DNA of 64,000 nucleotides from GCA-2683825 sp965662355 (GTDB lineage: Bacteria > Planctomycetota > UBA1135 > GCA-002686595), in NCBI GenBank assembly GCA_965662355.1, contig CBFIHP010000014.1, forward strand, positions 98,822-162,821, read 5' to 3'. Numbering within the stretch: position 1 is the first letter of the stretch; the number at the start of each line of letters is the position of its first letter. The notes beneath the pieces were generated by a model. That model was not told where the DNA came from and ran no database searches. It worked only from the letters and a program-made list of their open reading frames with translations. Below are positions 23,596 through 33,731 of the stretch, one piece after another. The position numbers were made by a program, and so were the translations under genes.

Positions 23596-26454
23596 TTGAG
23601 ACGTCGATACCTTCACCTGGCCACCGTGGCCCTTGTTCTGTCCGCCCCCGTCGCCTCCCAGAGCAATCCCCACGGCACGTCGACACCCCCTCCGGGTTCG
23701 GACTCCGCCGCCAAGGCCCAGGATACGAGCGCTGCCGCTGGCCAAGGTGAGCGCGACAGCACACGCCGCTTCTCACCCGCGCGTCGCGTTGTGAACAGCG
23801 CCGATACCAACGGGGACCGACAGGTTGATCCCGAAGAGTGGCAGCGTTTCCTTAACGGACTCGAGGCCGACGCGGACGGCAACGTCGATCCCAACCAGCT
23901 CGAGGCTCGAGTGATCGTGCCCATGCTGGATCAGGATGGCGACCGGTTCGTCACGCTCGATGATCTCTTCATGATCTTCGAGAACGCCGACAAGAACATC
24001 GACTTCAGGATCGACAAGACCGAGCTGAACCCGCAGCGCGGTCGCACGACCGGTGCCACGACCCAGAGGGAGCGGGATGCATTCATGCACCGCTTGCCGC
24101 TGCAAATCGCAGACGTGAACACCAACGGGGAAGTCGATGCGGACGAATGGGGCGCCTTCATCGACAACGTGGAGAGTGAAGGCGACGGCGGCCTGGAATT
24201 GGCGTTACGGGCCTGGGTCGAAGCCATCCGCTTCGAAACCCTGGCCGGTGCGGACTATACCGCCTACAGCACTCCTGGCGGCTTCTTGCGCTGGATCCAC
24301 GACAACGCGGATACAGACCGCGACGGCACCCTCAGCCTCCTCGACATCGAGCCCTACTTCGAGGAGCGCGATTTCGACAACGATGGAGTGGTGCGTGAGG
24401 ACGAGCTTCGCTGGGGCAGTCGCCCCCGTGGTCGCAACAGAGGTCGCGGCGAACGTGACCCTTTGATGCCCTGGCAACGCTCGCTCGCAGACGCGTTGGC
24501 GCTCGTCGAGGAAACCGGCAAGCCGCTCTTGATCTGCGTCAACATGGATGGGGAGATGGCCAGCGAATCGCTCGCCCGTTCCCGGTATCGCAGCCCCGAA
24601 TTCGTGAAGCTGGCCGAAGGGTTCATTCCTCTCCTGGTCTCACCGGATCGCCGTAATGCGCGGGACTACAACGATCGAGGTCACCGCATCATCGACAAGA
24701 AGTTCGGCCGCGTCGTCAACGCCGAACACATCGATGTCGAGAAGGATCTGTACCAGCGCTACTTCGATGGTCGCCGCGTGGCTCCGCGCCACCTAGCGGT
24801 CGATGCGAACGGCAAGGTGCTCTTCGACATCTTCCTCGTCAACGATCTCACCTTGATCGACGACGCCCTGCGCACGCACGGGATCGAAGGCCCCGGCCCG
24901 CTCGCGGCCGAGGACATGGACGACATTCAGCTCCTGAACAGCTCCTACGCATCGCATCGCGAGCGGCTCGAAGCGCTGTATGTCGAGTCCGATCTGCGCA
25001 CGCGAGCCCGGCTGGCCAGCCTGGCGCTGTCGAACACCCGGGACGTGCAGCATCCGGACCTACTGCGCATGGCGCTTCTGGATCCCGCTCCGGCCGTGCG
25101 TATCAAGGCGGCCTGGAACATGATCCAACACCCTGAAAAGGCACCGCTCGAGTTCTTCGCGGACGCCTACCAGGCCATCGAGCGCGAACCGGCTGCTCCG
25201 CGCGCGCTGGTCGACGCCCTGGGCCACCTCGCGAGTCGGACGGACAACCGGGATGCCAAGCTAAGCGCGCTCCGATTGCGTAATGCGTTGCTGGGTCTGG
25301 GCGAGGAATCCTCCCCGATCGAAATCGAGCGCTGGCAAGTAGCCCTGTCCTGGTCCGATCCGGCCGAGAGACGCGGGGAAAATTCACGCGACACGCTCAC
25401 GTCGATCCTCGACGATCTGGAGCGGCGACTCGTCACTTCGGACGATCCCGAACTTCACCTGGCCTTCGCCGCGACCAGCATGCGCATGGCTCAGCTGATG
25501 CTGCGCGAAGGCGGAAACCCGAGCTTTCTCTTCGAGGATGTCATCAGCAGCGGCAAGCGCGCGGTCAAGGCCGGCGCCGATGCACGCGCGTTGGCCTACC
25601 TGGCCTGGGGCAGCTACATGCTGGCCGACACCGAGAACGCGATCCAATTCGCAACCGCGGCCCTACCGCAAATGGTGGCGTGGTCGGCGACTCCGCTGGC
25701 GGCGAAGACACTCGAGATCATCGCCAGCGTGCGCATGCGTCAGGTGTATGCCGCTATCGAACAGAAGCGTGCCTGGAAGCCGGCTCCCATAGCCGACGTG
25801 CGCGCCGTACATGAGATCCTGCTTCTCCACCCGAGCGGCACGGAGACCCACGCGGCGAACTACATCACCTTCCTCGACGCGATCGGCGTCATTCACGCCC
25901 AGGTGGATTTCCTTCCCCGCGCGCTGGCGCGTTTCCCCCGATCCGGCGAGCTGCACACGAAACTGCGTTTCCACCAGCTGCGCATCGACGGAGCCCTGGG
26001 ACTGACTCAGGCCTACGAAAGCTTCGAAATCAGCGACGAGCTGGCTCCGACCTTCGAGTGGTATCGCGGGCTCGCGCTGTTGATGGCCGCGGAGCGTCAC
26101 GTGCAGAACCAGGAGCAAGAAGAGGGGCTCGCAGCCTATCGAGACAGCGTCGAGCACTTTCTCGCCTCGTCCGCTGCCGAAACGGACTTCGAGGACACCG
26201 CCTCGCACTACGTGTGCATGGCCATGGCGGCCACGGCACGGGTCCATACGGATGCCGGTCGACTCGACGAGGCCATCGCGGCCCTCGAGACCGGGCTCGA
26301 TGCGAACTCGAAGAGCATCTGGCGCGTCGACGGGCTCGGAAACGCCCCGCGGGACACGGCACTCCTGCTCCTGCGCACCCTGGTAGCGGCGGGAATGGAC
26401 ACGGAAGCGAGACAGCTCGAGACCTATCTCAGCGACCACGGGGTGCCCCTCTAG
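23596..26454 (+). CDS. Secreted EF-hand / thioredoxin-like / helical-repeat protein
   Basis: This is a 952-residue exported protein; TTG 23596 opens a signal peptide (RRRYLHLATVALVLSAPVAS). Residues about 70-275 hold six or seven EF-hand-like calcium loops, for example DTNGDRQVDPEE, DQDGDRFVTLDD, DVNTNGEVDADE, DTDRDGTLSLLD and DFDNDGVVREDE. Then comes a thioredoxin-like domain (about 290-430, ADALALVEETGKPLLICVNM), in which the CxxC site is absent and DGEMAS stands there. A long alpha-helical HEAT/TPR-like part fills residues 450-952 (DPAPAVRIKAAWNM, LGHLAS). This suggests a calcium-dependent periplasmic scaffold rather than an oxidoreductase. TAGAAT at 23544-23549 and a sigma-54-like site at 23515 lie upstream. 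Confidence 0.75.
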   Translation: MRRRYLHLATVALVLSAPVASQSNPHGTSTPPPGSDSAAKAQDTSAAAGQGERDSTRRFSPARRVVNSADTNGDRQVDPEEWQRFLNGLEADADGNVDPNQLEARVIVPMLDQDGDRFVTLDDLFMIFENADKNIDFRIDKTELNPQRGRTTGATTQRERDAFMHRLPLQIADVNTNGEVDADEWGAFIDNVESEGDGGLELALRAWVEAIRFETLAGADYTAYSTPGGFLRWIHDNADTDRDGTLSLLDIEPYFEERDFDNDGVVREDELRWGSRPRGRNRGRGERDPLMPWQRSLADALALVEETGKPLLICVNMDGEMASESLARSRYRSPEFVKLAEGFIPLLVSPDRRNARDYNDRGHRIIDKKFGRVVNAEHIDVEKDLYQRYFDGRRVAPRHLAVDANGKVLFDIFLVNDLTLIDDALRTHGIEGPGPLAAEDMDDIQLLNSSYASHRERLEALYVESDLRTRARLASLALSNTRDVQHPDLLRMALLDPAPAVRIKAAWNMIQHPEKAPLEFFADAYQAIEREPAAPRALVDALGHLASRTDNRDAKLSALRLRNALLGLGEESSPIEIERWQVALSWSDPAERRGENSRDTLTSILDDLERRLVTSDDPELHLAFAATSMRMAQLMLREGGNPSFLFEDVISSGKRAVKAGADARALAYLAWGSYMLADTENAIQFATAALPQMVAWSATPLAAKTLEIIASVRMRQVYAAIEQKRAWKPAPIADVRAVHEILLLHPSGTETHAANYITFLDAIGVIHAQVDFLPRALARFPRSGELHTKLRFHQLRIDGALGLTQAYESFEISDELAPTFEWYRGLALLMAAERHVQNQEQEEGLAAYRDSVEHFLASSAAETDFEDTASHYVCMAMAATARVHTDAGRLDEAIAALETGLDANSKSIWRVDGLGNAPRDTALLLLRTLVAAGMDTEARQLETYLSDHGVPL

Positions 26455-26630
26455 GGGCCCTCCGCAACGCCAGCGCCAGTTGGAGCGTAGGAATGCCTCG
26501 CTTCGGGGCCTAAGAAGGGAAGAAATGGCCCTATCACCCCCTTCAGGGGCCCTTTTCGGCTCTGCGAAAGGGCTGTGTGATACTCTTGGTTGAACCCTGC
26601 CCCACCTTCCCTTGCGAAGGAGACTTGCTT

Positions 26631-29600
26631 TTGAGTCGAGGCCCCCGCTCATGCGGCGCCCTCCTGCTGGCGCTTCTCATCGGAGCGTGCGGGGGGAGTG
26701 CATCCTCGGGTGCCATCACGGGAGTGCTCGTCGGTGCCGAAAGGGACAAGCCCGGCGGGGGAACGTACTTCGTCGACCCCCACGAGCTGGGCCACGCGGA
26801 AGCGCTGCGGCTGATCGACATGAGCTGGGGTCGGCTGGTCGACGTGCATTCGATCGACGCCGATGGTGAGACCATCATCGAGCCCGCCTTCCGCGACTTC
26901 GTCGTCGACCAGAACATCCTGAACGACGGAACCAACTACGAGATCACAACCAATCCGCTGACCCAGCGTACCCGCATGGTGATCCTGCGCCAGAGAGGCG
27001 GAGACGATCCCGAAGGGCAGCGCTTCGAGGATCTCCTACGCTCGGCCTCCAACGGTTTGCCCCCGGTCCTGGCAAAGAACGATGACGGCTCGTCGGCGCC
27101 TCCGTTCTCGCTGATCGCACGCAACGCGACCTTGATGTTGCACTTCAATGATCTCCTCGAGACCGAAGACAATGCGGAGCGGCTCTCCGATCTCATTCGC
27201 GTCACTACCGGATATCGCCCCGAAACGCCGTTCGATTCGAGGATGCTCTTCGACGAGAACCACGGTGGTGAGTCGGGAGGGCGCTTTCACCCCACGCGGA
27301 TCCTGATCGACTTCGCCGTCTCTCCGGTCGAGGCCAGCACCCATCCTTCATCGATCCCGCCGAACCCAGTGGGCTTGCCGCCCTCGGATCGCTTCTCGGA
27401 CAACCCGAATGTCGCGCTGCGACTCCCGAGCCGGGTGGACTTCGGATCGGGCCAATTCCACATCCTGACGAACCTCTCGGGGCGAGCGCTCGTGCCGGAG
27501 ATCAATGGACCGAACGACCCGTTCCTGGTGACGCGGCCGGTCGTACGTGCCATGCGCTCGGGCAACAACCAGGACGTCAATCGCGGATTCCTGTTCGATC
27601 TCAAGGCCCCGGAGCTGCTCGGGACGTTCCTCTTGAACGTCGTGAGAGCCGAACCGGATCTCGACGGTCGTGATGGGTTCGACTTCATCCTGGACACGGT
27701 CTTCACGACTCCGTGTCGGGTTGCGCCTCGACGTGGTGATTCACTGGATCTCCGCCAATTTCAGGTCGAGATCACCGAGGCCCCCTCCCAACCCGACTCC
27801 CAGGGTCTCACGCGCAACTTGCGGGTCAGTATCGCCGGGGCCCAGCCCGTGCACACCACACAACTGCTCCTGGGGTCCGGAGGGCTGATCACAGCGTACT
27901 TCGTGGGCGGCGGGCTCGATCCGGCTTGCTGGCTGCGGCTCGATCCTCCGGCGGGAGTGCCTCCCTCGGGTGATGTCGGTGCGAACACGCGCATCGTCGC
28001 ACGTTTCAGCGAGCCGATGAACGAGAGCACGCTGGGCGCCTTTGACACCTTCCGGATCGTGCGCGGCACTCCGGATCCGGGTCAGGCTCTGCGCCCCCAG
28101 GACTTTGTCGTTGGCAACTTGATCCGTTCACCCGGACGCGACGAGATCAGTTTCACGCCGCTCCTGCCCCTGGCCAACAGCCCCGGCATCGACTACCAGA
28201 TCCAGATCATCGGCGGCGCGGAAGGTGTAGCCGACCTGTCAGGAAACGGATTGGCCTTGGCCCCGCCGGGCATTGGCTTCCGGGTCGATCCGGATACCGT
28301 GATCATCGAGAACGGCGGATTGGCCATGCGCTTCGCGGGCATCGACGAGCTAGCGCCTGAGGGCGCGCCCGATTTTCGCGGACAGATCTTTCTCGATGTG
28401 GAAGAGGGCATCATTCGGCCACGCCCTCTGACCTTCGGAACCGCAGCCGCCGACCGTGCGAGCCCGTTGCCGTCGATCATGCTGCCCTTCCCCCCCGGCG
28501 TGCAGACACCGCTCTCGCCCCTGGGAAGCAAGATGATGACCAGCTGGCGCTATGCAGACTTCGGGTGGCTCATCGACGATGAGAGTCGCTACGACGTAGA
28601 CGTCGTCGGCATGAGCTGGTCCCCTGTCGGTGGATTGGTCCTCGGGGACTTCTTCCCGCGTTTCGAGATTCGACTCGGCCATGGCGCACGCGTGCTCGAT
28701 GAAGCCGGAACCAACCAGACGGGTCCGCTCTTCCCCGGCACGTCGCTACGCCAAGCTCCCGCAGCCTACACCGAGAACCTCCTCGAGGGCACCGACCAGA
28801 CGGTCGTGCACGAACGCAGCCTGGGCTATCTGCTCAGTCCTGGGGACGTTACGGTCAACGTCAACGGCACGCCGTTGATGCCTTTCCCGTGGAACCGTGG
28901 GCCCGGGCCAAAGACGACCTTCACGTGGCGCGATACTTCGATCGAAGCCCTGGCGGGCTTTGGCGGCGTCGGTGTCCCGCTCAGGCGTGAAACCACTCCG
29001 CCCATCAACGTCGACACCATGCCCGGTTCGTTTGCACCGCAGGGTCGCGTTCCTACCGTGGGACTGCCGCTGCTCTGGGAGATACGCTGCTATCCGACGA
29101 CCGCCGGCATCGGGCTGAACCCCTTCGATATCTCGCTCGTCTTCGGCATGTTCAACCAGCTGAAGAACCGCGTCTTCTCCACGGGTGGCACGGACCTCAA
29201 CGGCATGCTTCTCGAGAAGGACCCTGACCTCGAGATCTCCCCCAGCGGCGGACTTAACCCCGCCAGCAATCCGCCGGGGATCCCCACGCCCGCCGCCGAC
29301 CCGGTCTTCTACATCGGACAGATCGACATCGTCGTGCGGGTCAGCCGGGCCCACACGATCTGGGTCGACACCGGTCTCTTCACACCCGAGTACCTTCAAC
29401 CCGTGGTCGAGCCGACCATCGCCGATCAACCACCCGGGACGTCGGTCTTGCTCGAATTCCGTGGGGCGAGCACGTTCAACGTCACCAACCCACTGGATCC
29501 CTTCGACGCCTCCAGCATGGATGCTTACGGCAACCTGGGACTCGAACAGGTGGTCTTTCCCTCGGGCGAGAGCCAGTGGAGTGCGGACGTCACGAAGGCC

Positions 29601-29702
29601 AACGGAGCGCGCTTCATCCAGATGCGCATGAGCTTCTTCAACAACATGAACACCGGCCAATCCCCGGTCCTCTCCTCGATCGGGCTGGCTTTCCGGGACT
29701 GA
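26631..29702 (+). CDS. Large lipoprotein with SbsA-Ig-like (Big_5) domain
   Basis: This is a 1023-residue predicted lipoprotein (LLLALLIGAC, Cys20). TTG 26631 is chosen because aaggag at 26617-26622 lies 8 nt upstream; an in-frame TTG at 26625 and ATG at 26577 are alternatives. About residues 440-550 contain a Big_5/SbsA-type Ig-like fold: RIVARFSEPMNESTLGAFD, SFTPLLPLANSPGIDYQIQI and GVADLSGNGLAL. Big_5 folds are common in S-layer and surface adhesion proteins. The rest consists of beta-rich segments with no domain I recognise. It is anchored to a membrane and probably surface exposed. A divergent or self-contained operon is likely, since the next gene converges 28 bp downstream. The substrate or partner is unknown. 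Confidence 0.7.
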   Translation: MSRGPRSCGALLLALLIGACGGSASSGAITGVLVGAERDKPGGGTYFVDPHELGHAEALRLIDMSWGRLVDVHSIDADGETIIEPAFRDFVVDQNILNDGTNYEITTNPLTQRTRMVILRQRGGDDPEGQRFEDLLRSASNGLPPVLAKNDDGSSAPPFSLIARNATLMLHFNDLLETEDNAERLSDLIRVTTGYRPETPFDSRMLFDENHGGESGGRFHPTRILIDFAVSPVEASTHPSSIPPNPVGLPPSDRFSDNPNVALRLPSRVDFGSGQFHILTNLSGRALVPEINGPNDPFLVTRPVVRAMRSGNNQDVNRGFLFDLKAPELLGTFLLNVVRAEPDLDGRDGFDFILDTVFTTPCRVAPRRGDSLDLRQFQVEITEAPSQPDSQGLTRNLRVSIAGAQPVHTTQLLLGSGGLITAYFVGGGLDPACWLRLDPPAGVPPSGDVGANTRIVARFSEPMNESTLGAFDTFRIVRGTPDPGQALRPQDFVVGNLIRSPGRDEISFTPLLPLANSPGIDYQIQIIGGAEGVADLSGNGLALAPPGIGFRVDPDTVIIENGGLAMRFAGIDELAPEGAPDFRGQIFLDVEEGIIRPRPLTFGTAAADRASPLPSIMLPFPPGVQTPLSPLGSKMMTSWRYADFGWLIDDESRYDVDVVGMSWSPVGGLVLGDFFPRFEIRLGHGARVLDEAGTNQTGPLFPGTSLRQAPAAYTENLLEGTDQTVVHERSLGYLLSPGDVTVNVNGTPLMPFPWNRGPGPKTTFTWRDTSIEALAGFGGVGVPLRRETTPPINVDTMPGSFAPQGRVPTVGLPLLWEIRCYPTTAGIGLNPFDISLVFGMFNQLKNRVFSTGGTDLNGMLLEKDPDLEISPSGGLNPASNPPGIPTPAADPVFYIGQIDIVVRVSRAHTIWVDTGLFTPEYLQPVVEPTIADQPPGTSVLLEFRGASTFNVTNPLDPFDASSMDAYGNLGLEQVVFPSGESQWSADVTKANGARFIQMRMSFFNNMNTGQSPVLSSIGLAFRD

Positions 29703-29730
29703 AGTACGGCGTCCTGAAGGCTCGGCGGTT

Positions 29731-32700
29731 CTAGTGCTCGTCGGGGATCCAGGAGCCCATGCCGGGCAGGCCGCAGCCGTGGCAACCAAGTTGGGCAGGC
29801 GGAAGGGCTCCGGGGCTGAAGCCTTCGGTTTGCCAGTAGAAGTCCTTGCGCGACATCGCTTCGGGGTAGAGTTGGTTCATCGTCTTGGATTCGTAGACGC
29901 GGCCGTTGGAAATGACGAGTTCGATGTCGTCGGAGTCGCGGATGTTCTTCAACGGGTCGCGGCCCTTTTCATAGACGATGAAATCGGCCAGCTTACCGGG
30001 ACGAATCGAACCCAATTCGTCGTCGAGGCCAATGTACGTTGCGCCGTGCAGGGTGCCGCTGCGCAGGGCTTCGAAGGGCGTCATGCCGCCCTGGACGAAC
30101 ATCCACATCTCCCAGTGAGTGGAGAGACCGTTCAGCTGACCGTGACCGCCCGCCTGCACCAGGCCGCCGTCGTCAACGAGCTGTTTCGTGATAGCTGCAA
30201 CGTGGATGTGGTTGTAGTCCTCGAGCGGAGCCTTCTGGCGGCGCTTGGCGCGTGGTTTGATGACGTGCGGCGGAATGAAGGCCGCGACGCGGGCGTTCTT
30301 CCAGACCTCGTCGACGTCGTACCAGTAGTTCTCGCCGCCGAGCCCACCGTAGGCAACCGAAAGCGTCGGCGTGTATCCGACACCGGATCCGCGCCATAGA
30401 TCGAGCACATCGCCGTAGACGCTACGCACCGACAAGGTGTGCTCGATACCGGTGTGGCCGTCGACGACCATGGTCATGTTGTGCATGAATGTGGCGCCGC
30501 CCTCGGGAACGACCATCATCTCGAGCTCGCGCGCTGCGGCCAGTATCTGTTGACGCTGATCGCGTCGCGGCTGGTTGTAGCTCTTGACACTGAAGGCTCC
30601 CATGGCCTGCATGCGGCGTAGGTGAAAACGTGCATCCTCGAGTTCGTCAATATCGGCTTTGAAGGCGCCTGTCGCTCCATAGAGGATGGTCCCTGTGGAA
30701 TAGATGCGCGGGCCGACCGCCATGCCAGCCCGTCCGAGTTCGCTGGCGGCGAAAACGTCGTTCGTATTGTTCGAGGGATCGTGGATGGTCGTCACTCCGA
30801 AGGAGAGACGCGCGTAGTCGGTCCAATTCTGCTGCGGCACGATGCCGCCCTCGGCCTGGGAGCCGTGGGCGTGAGTGTCGACGAAGCCGGGCAGGATGGT
30901 CTGGCCGCTGACGTCACGCACTTCGACGCCCTCTGGAATCCGGACCTCGCTCCTGGAGCCGACCTGGGTGATCTTGTTGCCTTCGACGACGATCACCGCG
31001 TCGTTGATGATCCGATCCCCCTCCATGGTGACCACACGCCCGCCGGCCAACGCGAGCCGGGTCGCGGGGCGATCTTCCGCATGCTTGAAGCCGATCGCAA
31101 TACCTGTGGTTGTGGGCTCGGGCAGCTCCTCGGGAGCACCCTGCAAGTAGGCAAAGCTGTCGGTCAACTCACGTGAGTACAGCGTCGCGCCCAGCATCCA
31201 GTGCAAGCGCTTTCCGTCGCCGGAGAAGTGAATCCACTCGCCCGCATCATGGCTGGCCTTGGCGATCGGCAGAGCGGACCCCTTCGGGCCAACGTCAACC
31301 TGTTTGCCAGTCTGCACGAAAGGCGCGAGGAACACGTTGTAGCGTTCGCGGAAAGCAACCCACTTGCCGTCGGGAGAGACACAGTAATCGGTGGCCCAGG
31401 TGCTCTTGAAGTGATTGCGCTTGTCCGTGCCGTCCAGCTCGATCGAGAAGAGTTCAAGATTGTCGGCGTCCTTGTCCGAGTCTCGGGAGATCAAGTAGAC
31501 ACGGTTGGAATCGGCGCCGAACTGCGGCTTGCGCCCCTTTTTTGACACGCGCACCGGCTGACCTCCTGCGGCTGCGACACAATAGATGCCCGGATCTCGG
31601 GACCAGTGTTGTGAAGCCAGCCAACCACCGGAGCGTTTCTCGTAGAGAACGTTCTTGCCGTCGGGAGTGAAGACCGGATTGCGGTAGTGACCCGGTTGGT
31701 TCGTGATCACGCGCCCCTCGCCACCGTTCGCGGAAACGATGCGCACGCTGCCGAGTTCTTCGTCGTCCCAGGAGACGTAGACGATGTGCTGGCCATCGCG
31801 GGAAAAGCGCGGATAGGCCTCGAAGTGATCCCCCTGACTCGTCAGTCGGCGCGGCGTGCCTGCGGGCAGATCGCGCACGTATAGAGAGCCCAGAGCCTGA
31901 TAGACGATCCGCTCGCCTTGGGGAGCCACATGGGCCCAGCGGAGTACCCGCACATCGAACTCGTCCTGGCTGACAGCCTGCTTGAAGCGGAGCGCGCGAG
32001 TCATTTTGCGGGTGTCGGAAACATGAAAGGGAATCACCGTGCTTTCACCCGTGTGCACGTCGACACGCCGAATCTTGCCCCGCGACCAGAGCACGATCGA
32101 CTTGCCGTTCGGCATCCACGAAAAGGCTGGGTACACGCCGTGGATGGCCCACGTCTCCTGCATGTCGCGCTCGAGCTCGTCGTAGACCAGACTCACGGCA
32201 CCGGAGGTCGTATCGAACAAGTGCAGGCCGGTCTTGTGATCGACGCGGCGCACGAAGGCGATGACCTTCCCGTCGGGGGAAGGCGTCGGGCGGCAAGCGC
32301 CACCGGGGCCCGTGATGTAACGCTCGCTTTCCTGGTCCTGCAGGTCGAGCCTCTGGATCACGTAGATCTGTCCGTTCGAGTCCTTGTCGTACTGGAAGCT
32401 CTCGCCTGGAGAGACGTCTTCGGAGTAGTACAGGTAGCGTCCACTGGAATCGAAGACGGGCTCGTTCACGTCCTTCTGATCCGTCGGCTTCTCGGTCAAC
32501 TGCATGCCGTCTGCAACACCCCCGGCCACGCCGCTCTTGTGGAACATCCACATCTCTCCTGCGCCCAGCGAACGCCGGCTCGTGAAGTGCTTGCGAGCGA
32601 CGATGAACTCGCCATCCGGCGACCAGGCCGGCCCATTGACGAGGCGATAGGTCTCGTTGGTTATCTGGCGCGTACCTTCGCCATCGCGACCGATGACCCA

Positions 32701-33138
32701 GATGTTGTCCCCACAGCGTTTGCTGTCACCACAGCGATCGCTCGTGAAGGCGATCTCCTTTCCGTCGGGACTGAAGCGCGGCTGCATGTCCCAGGCAACG
32801 CCGCTCGTCAGCTGCCGCGCAGCTCCCCCATCGATCGGCAAGAGGTAGAGATCGCCCAGCATGTCGAAGACGATCTCCTCCCCGTCGGGACTCACGTCGA
32901 GGCTCATCCAGGTTCCCTCGTCGGTGTCGATCTGCTGCTCGTAGGTCTCGCCCGTAGCAGCTTCGATGTCCCAGGACGCCTCTTCCTCGTCCTTTTCGTC
33001 GGACTCTTGCTCTTGAGGAGCAGCGGGATCGGTGGGCGTGGGGTGCGGGAGGTGGAAATGGAGGAGAGCGAGAATCAGGGAGAACAGTGAGGCGGACATG
33101 GTGGGGAGTGTAGCGCCTCGGGCTGTTTGTGTTTCCAT
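29731..33138 (-). CDS. Secreted beta-propeller amidohydrolase (TolB-like repeats plus amidohydrolase)
   Basis: This is a roughly 1135-residue exported protein. The N-terminal 650 residues are WD40-like/PD40 beta-propeller repeats (SPDGEEIVFDMLGDLYLL, SPDGKEIAFTSDR, SPDGKWVAFRERY) as in TolB. The C-terminal 400 residues are an amidohydrolase, with VDTHAHGSQAEGG as the HxH site, FSVKSYNQPRRD, GIEHTLSVRSVYG and GGHGQLNG. Such fusions are known for exported imidazolonepropionase-like enzymes; the substrate is unknown. The signal segment is MSASLFSLILALLHF. ATG 33138 and ATG 33099 are both possible starts. The C-terminus ends with a CHGC motif in a tail, which is unusual and may bind metal. Confidence 0.85.
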   Translation of the reverse strand: METQTARGATLPTMSASLFSLILALLHFHLPHPTPTDPAAPQEQESDEKDEEEASWDIEAATGETYEQQIDTDEGTWMSLDVSPDGEEIVFDMLGDLYLLPIDGGAARQLTSGVAWDMQPRFSPDGKEIAFTSDRCGDSKRCGDNIWVIGRDGEGTRQITNETYRLVNGPAWSPDGEFIVARKHFTSRRSLGAGEMWMFHKSGVAGGVADGMQLTEKPTDQKDVNEPVFDSSGRYLYYSEDVSPGESFQYDKDSNGQIYVIQRLDLQDQESERYITGPGGACRPTPSPDGKVIAFVRRVDHKTGLHLFDTTSGAVSLVYDELERDMQETWAIHGVYPAFSWMPNGKSIVLWSRGKIRRVDVHTGESTVIPFHVSDTRKMTRALRFKQAVSQDEFDVRVLRWAHVAPQGERIVYQALGSLYVRDLPAGTPRRLTSQGDHFEAYPRFSRDGQHIVYVSWDDEELGSVRIVSANGGEGRVITNQPGHYRNPVFTPDGKNVLYEKRSGGWLASQHWSRDPGIYCVAAAGGQPVRVSKKGRKPQFGADSNRVYLISRDSDKDADNLELFSIELDGTDKRNHFKSTWATDYCVSPDGKWVAFRERYNVFLAPFVQTGKQVDVGPKGSALPIAKASHDAGEWIHFSGDGKRLHWMLGATLYSRELTDSFAYLQGAPEELPEPTTTGIAIGFKHAEDRPATRLALAGGRVVTMEGDRIINDAVIVVEGNKITQVGSRSEVRIPEGVEVRDVSGQTILPGFVDTHAHGSQAEGGIVPQQNWTDYARLSFGVTTIHDPSNNTNDVFAASELGRAGMAVGPRIYSTGTILYGATGAFKADIDELEDARFHLRRMQAMGAFSVKSYNQPRRDQRQQILAAARELEMMVVPEGGATFMHNMTMVVDGHTGIEHTLSVRSVYGDVLDLWRGSGVGYTPTLSVAYGGLGGENYWYDVDEVWKNARVAAFIPPHVIKPRAKRRQKAPLEDYNHIHVAAITKQLVDDGGLVQAGGHGQLNGLSTHWEMWMFVQGGMTPFEALRSGTLHGATYIGLDDELGSIRPGKLADFIVYEKGRDPLKNIRDSDDIELVISNGRVYESKTMNQLYPEAMSRKDFYWQTEGFSPGALPPAQLGCHGCGLPGMGSWIPDEH

Positions 33139-33161
33139 CCTCCCTGCGTATCTGCCATTGG

Positions 33162-33584
33162 CTAGCGAGAGAAAGCAGCGCTCTTGATCGTCACTCGCTT
33201 GCCGTCCTCGTCCTTCAAAGCCACCAGGACGCGCCTTGTTGCATCGCTCGAAAGATACACCGTGAACGTGGTCTCTTTTCCCGCCTCCAGACACTGCTCT
33301 GCGACCCCGGTCCCACACCAACCGACCATGTCGGCCGTCCAGTCTTGCTCGCCTTTTGTTTCCATGGAGTACAGGGGCGACCCCAGGCTGTACCCGCTGA
33401 AGTGGAAATCCCGCTGCGTGTCGTTGGTCAGGGCCAGGGTCAGCTGCTCGTCCGAGTGAGCGATGACCTTCAGGGCGGGAAGGGACGTCGCGGAGATGGG
33501 CTTCGAAATGGGTGCGGGGGCCCCGCAGGCGGTGGTGCCGACGGAGAGGGCCAGGAGCAGGGTGCTGAGCGCGGTGTTCTTCAT
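33162..33584 (-). CDS. Small lipoprotein, unknown function
   Basis: This is a 140-residue predicted lipoprotein (SVGTTAC, Cys20). The mature part is a short beta-sandwich-like domain (LKVIAHSDEQLTLALTNDTQ, TTFTVYLSSDATRRVLVAL). The alternating strands and the NDTQRDFHFSGYS segment recall BsuPI-type or other Ig-like periplasmic domains, but the similarity is weak and no function is assigned. Cysteines near residue 88 and residue 96 (WCGTGVAEQC) may form a disulfide. It lies 23 bp upstream of the propeller amidohydrolase, in the same direction, and may be in its operon. Confidence 0.6.
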   Translation of the reverse strand: MKNTALSTLLLALSVGTTACGAPAPISKPISATSLPALKVIAHSDEQLTLALTNDTQRDFHFSGYSLGSPLYSMETKGEQDWTADMVGWCGTGVAEQCLEAGKETTFTVYLSSDATRRVLVALKDEDGKRVTIKSAAFSR

Positions 33585-33731
33585 GACTGCGACAACGGAA
33601 CCCGCCCTACGGGACTTGGTACTTTCTGTCGTCTTTTTGATCGAATGGAAGCGCCAGTCCGGCGCATCGGTGCCGCCAGCCCAGGGCTGTACCTCTTCTT
33701 CCTAACCTCTCGCCGTCCCGAGTCATTGCCA

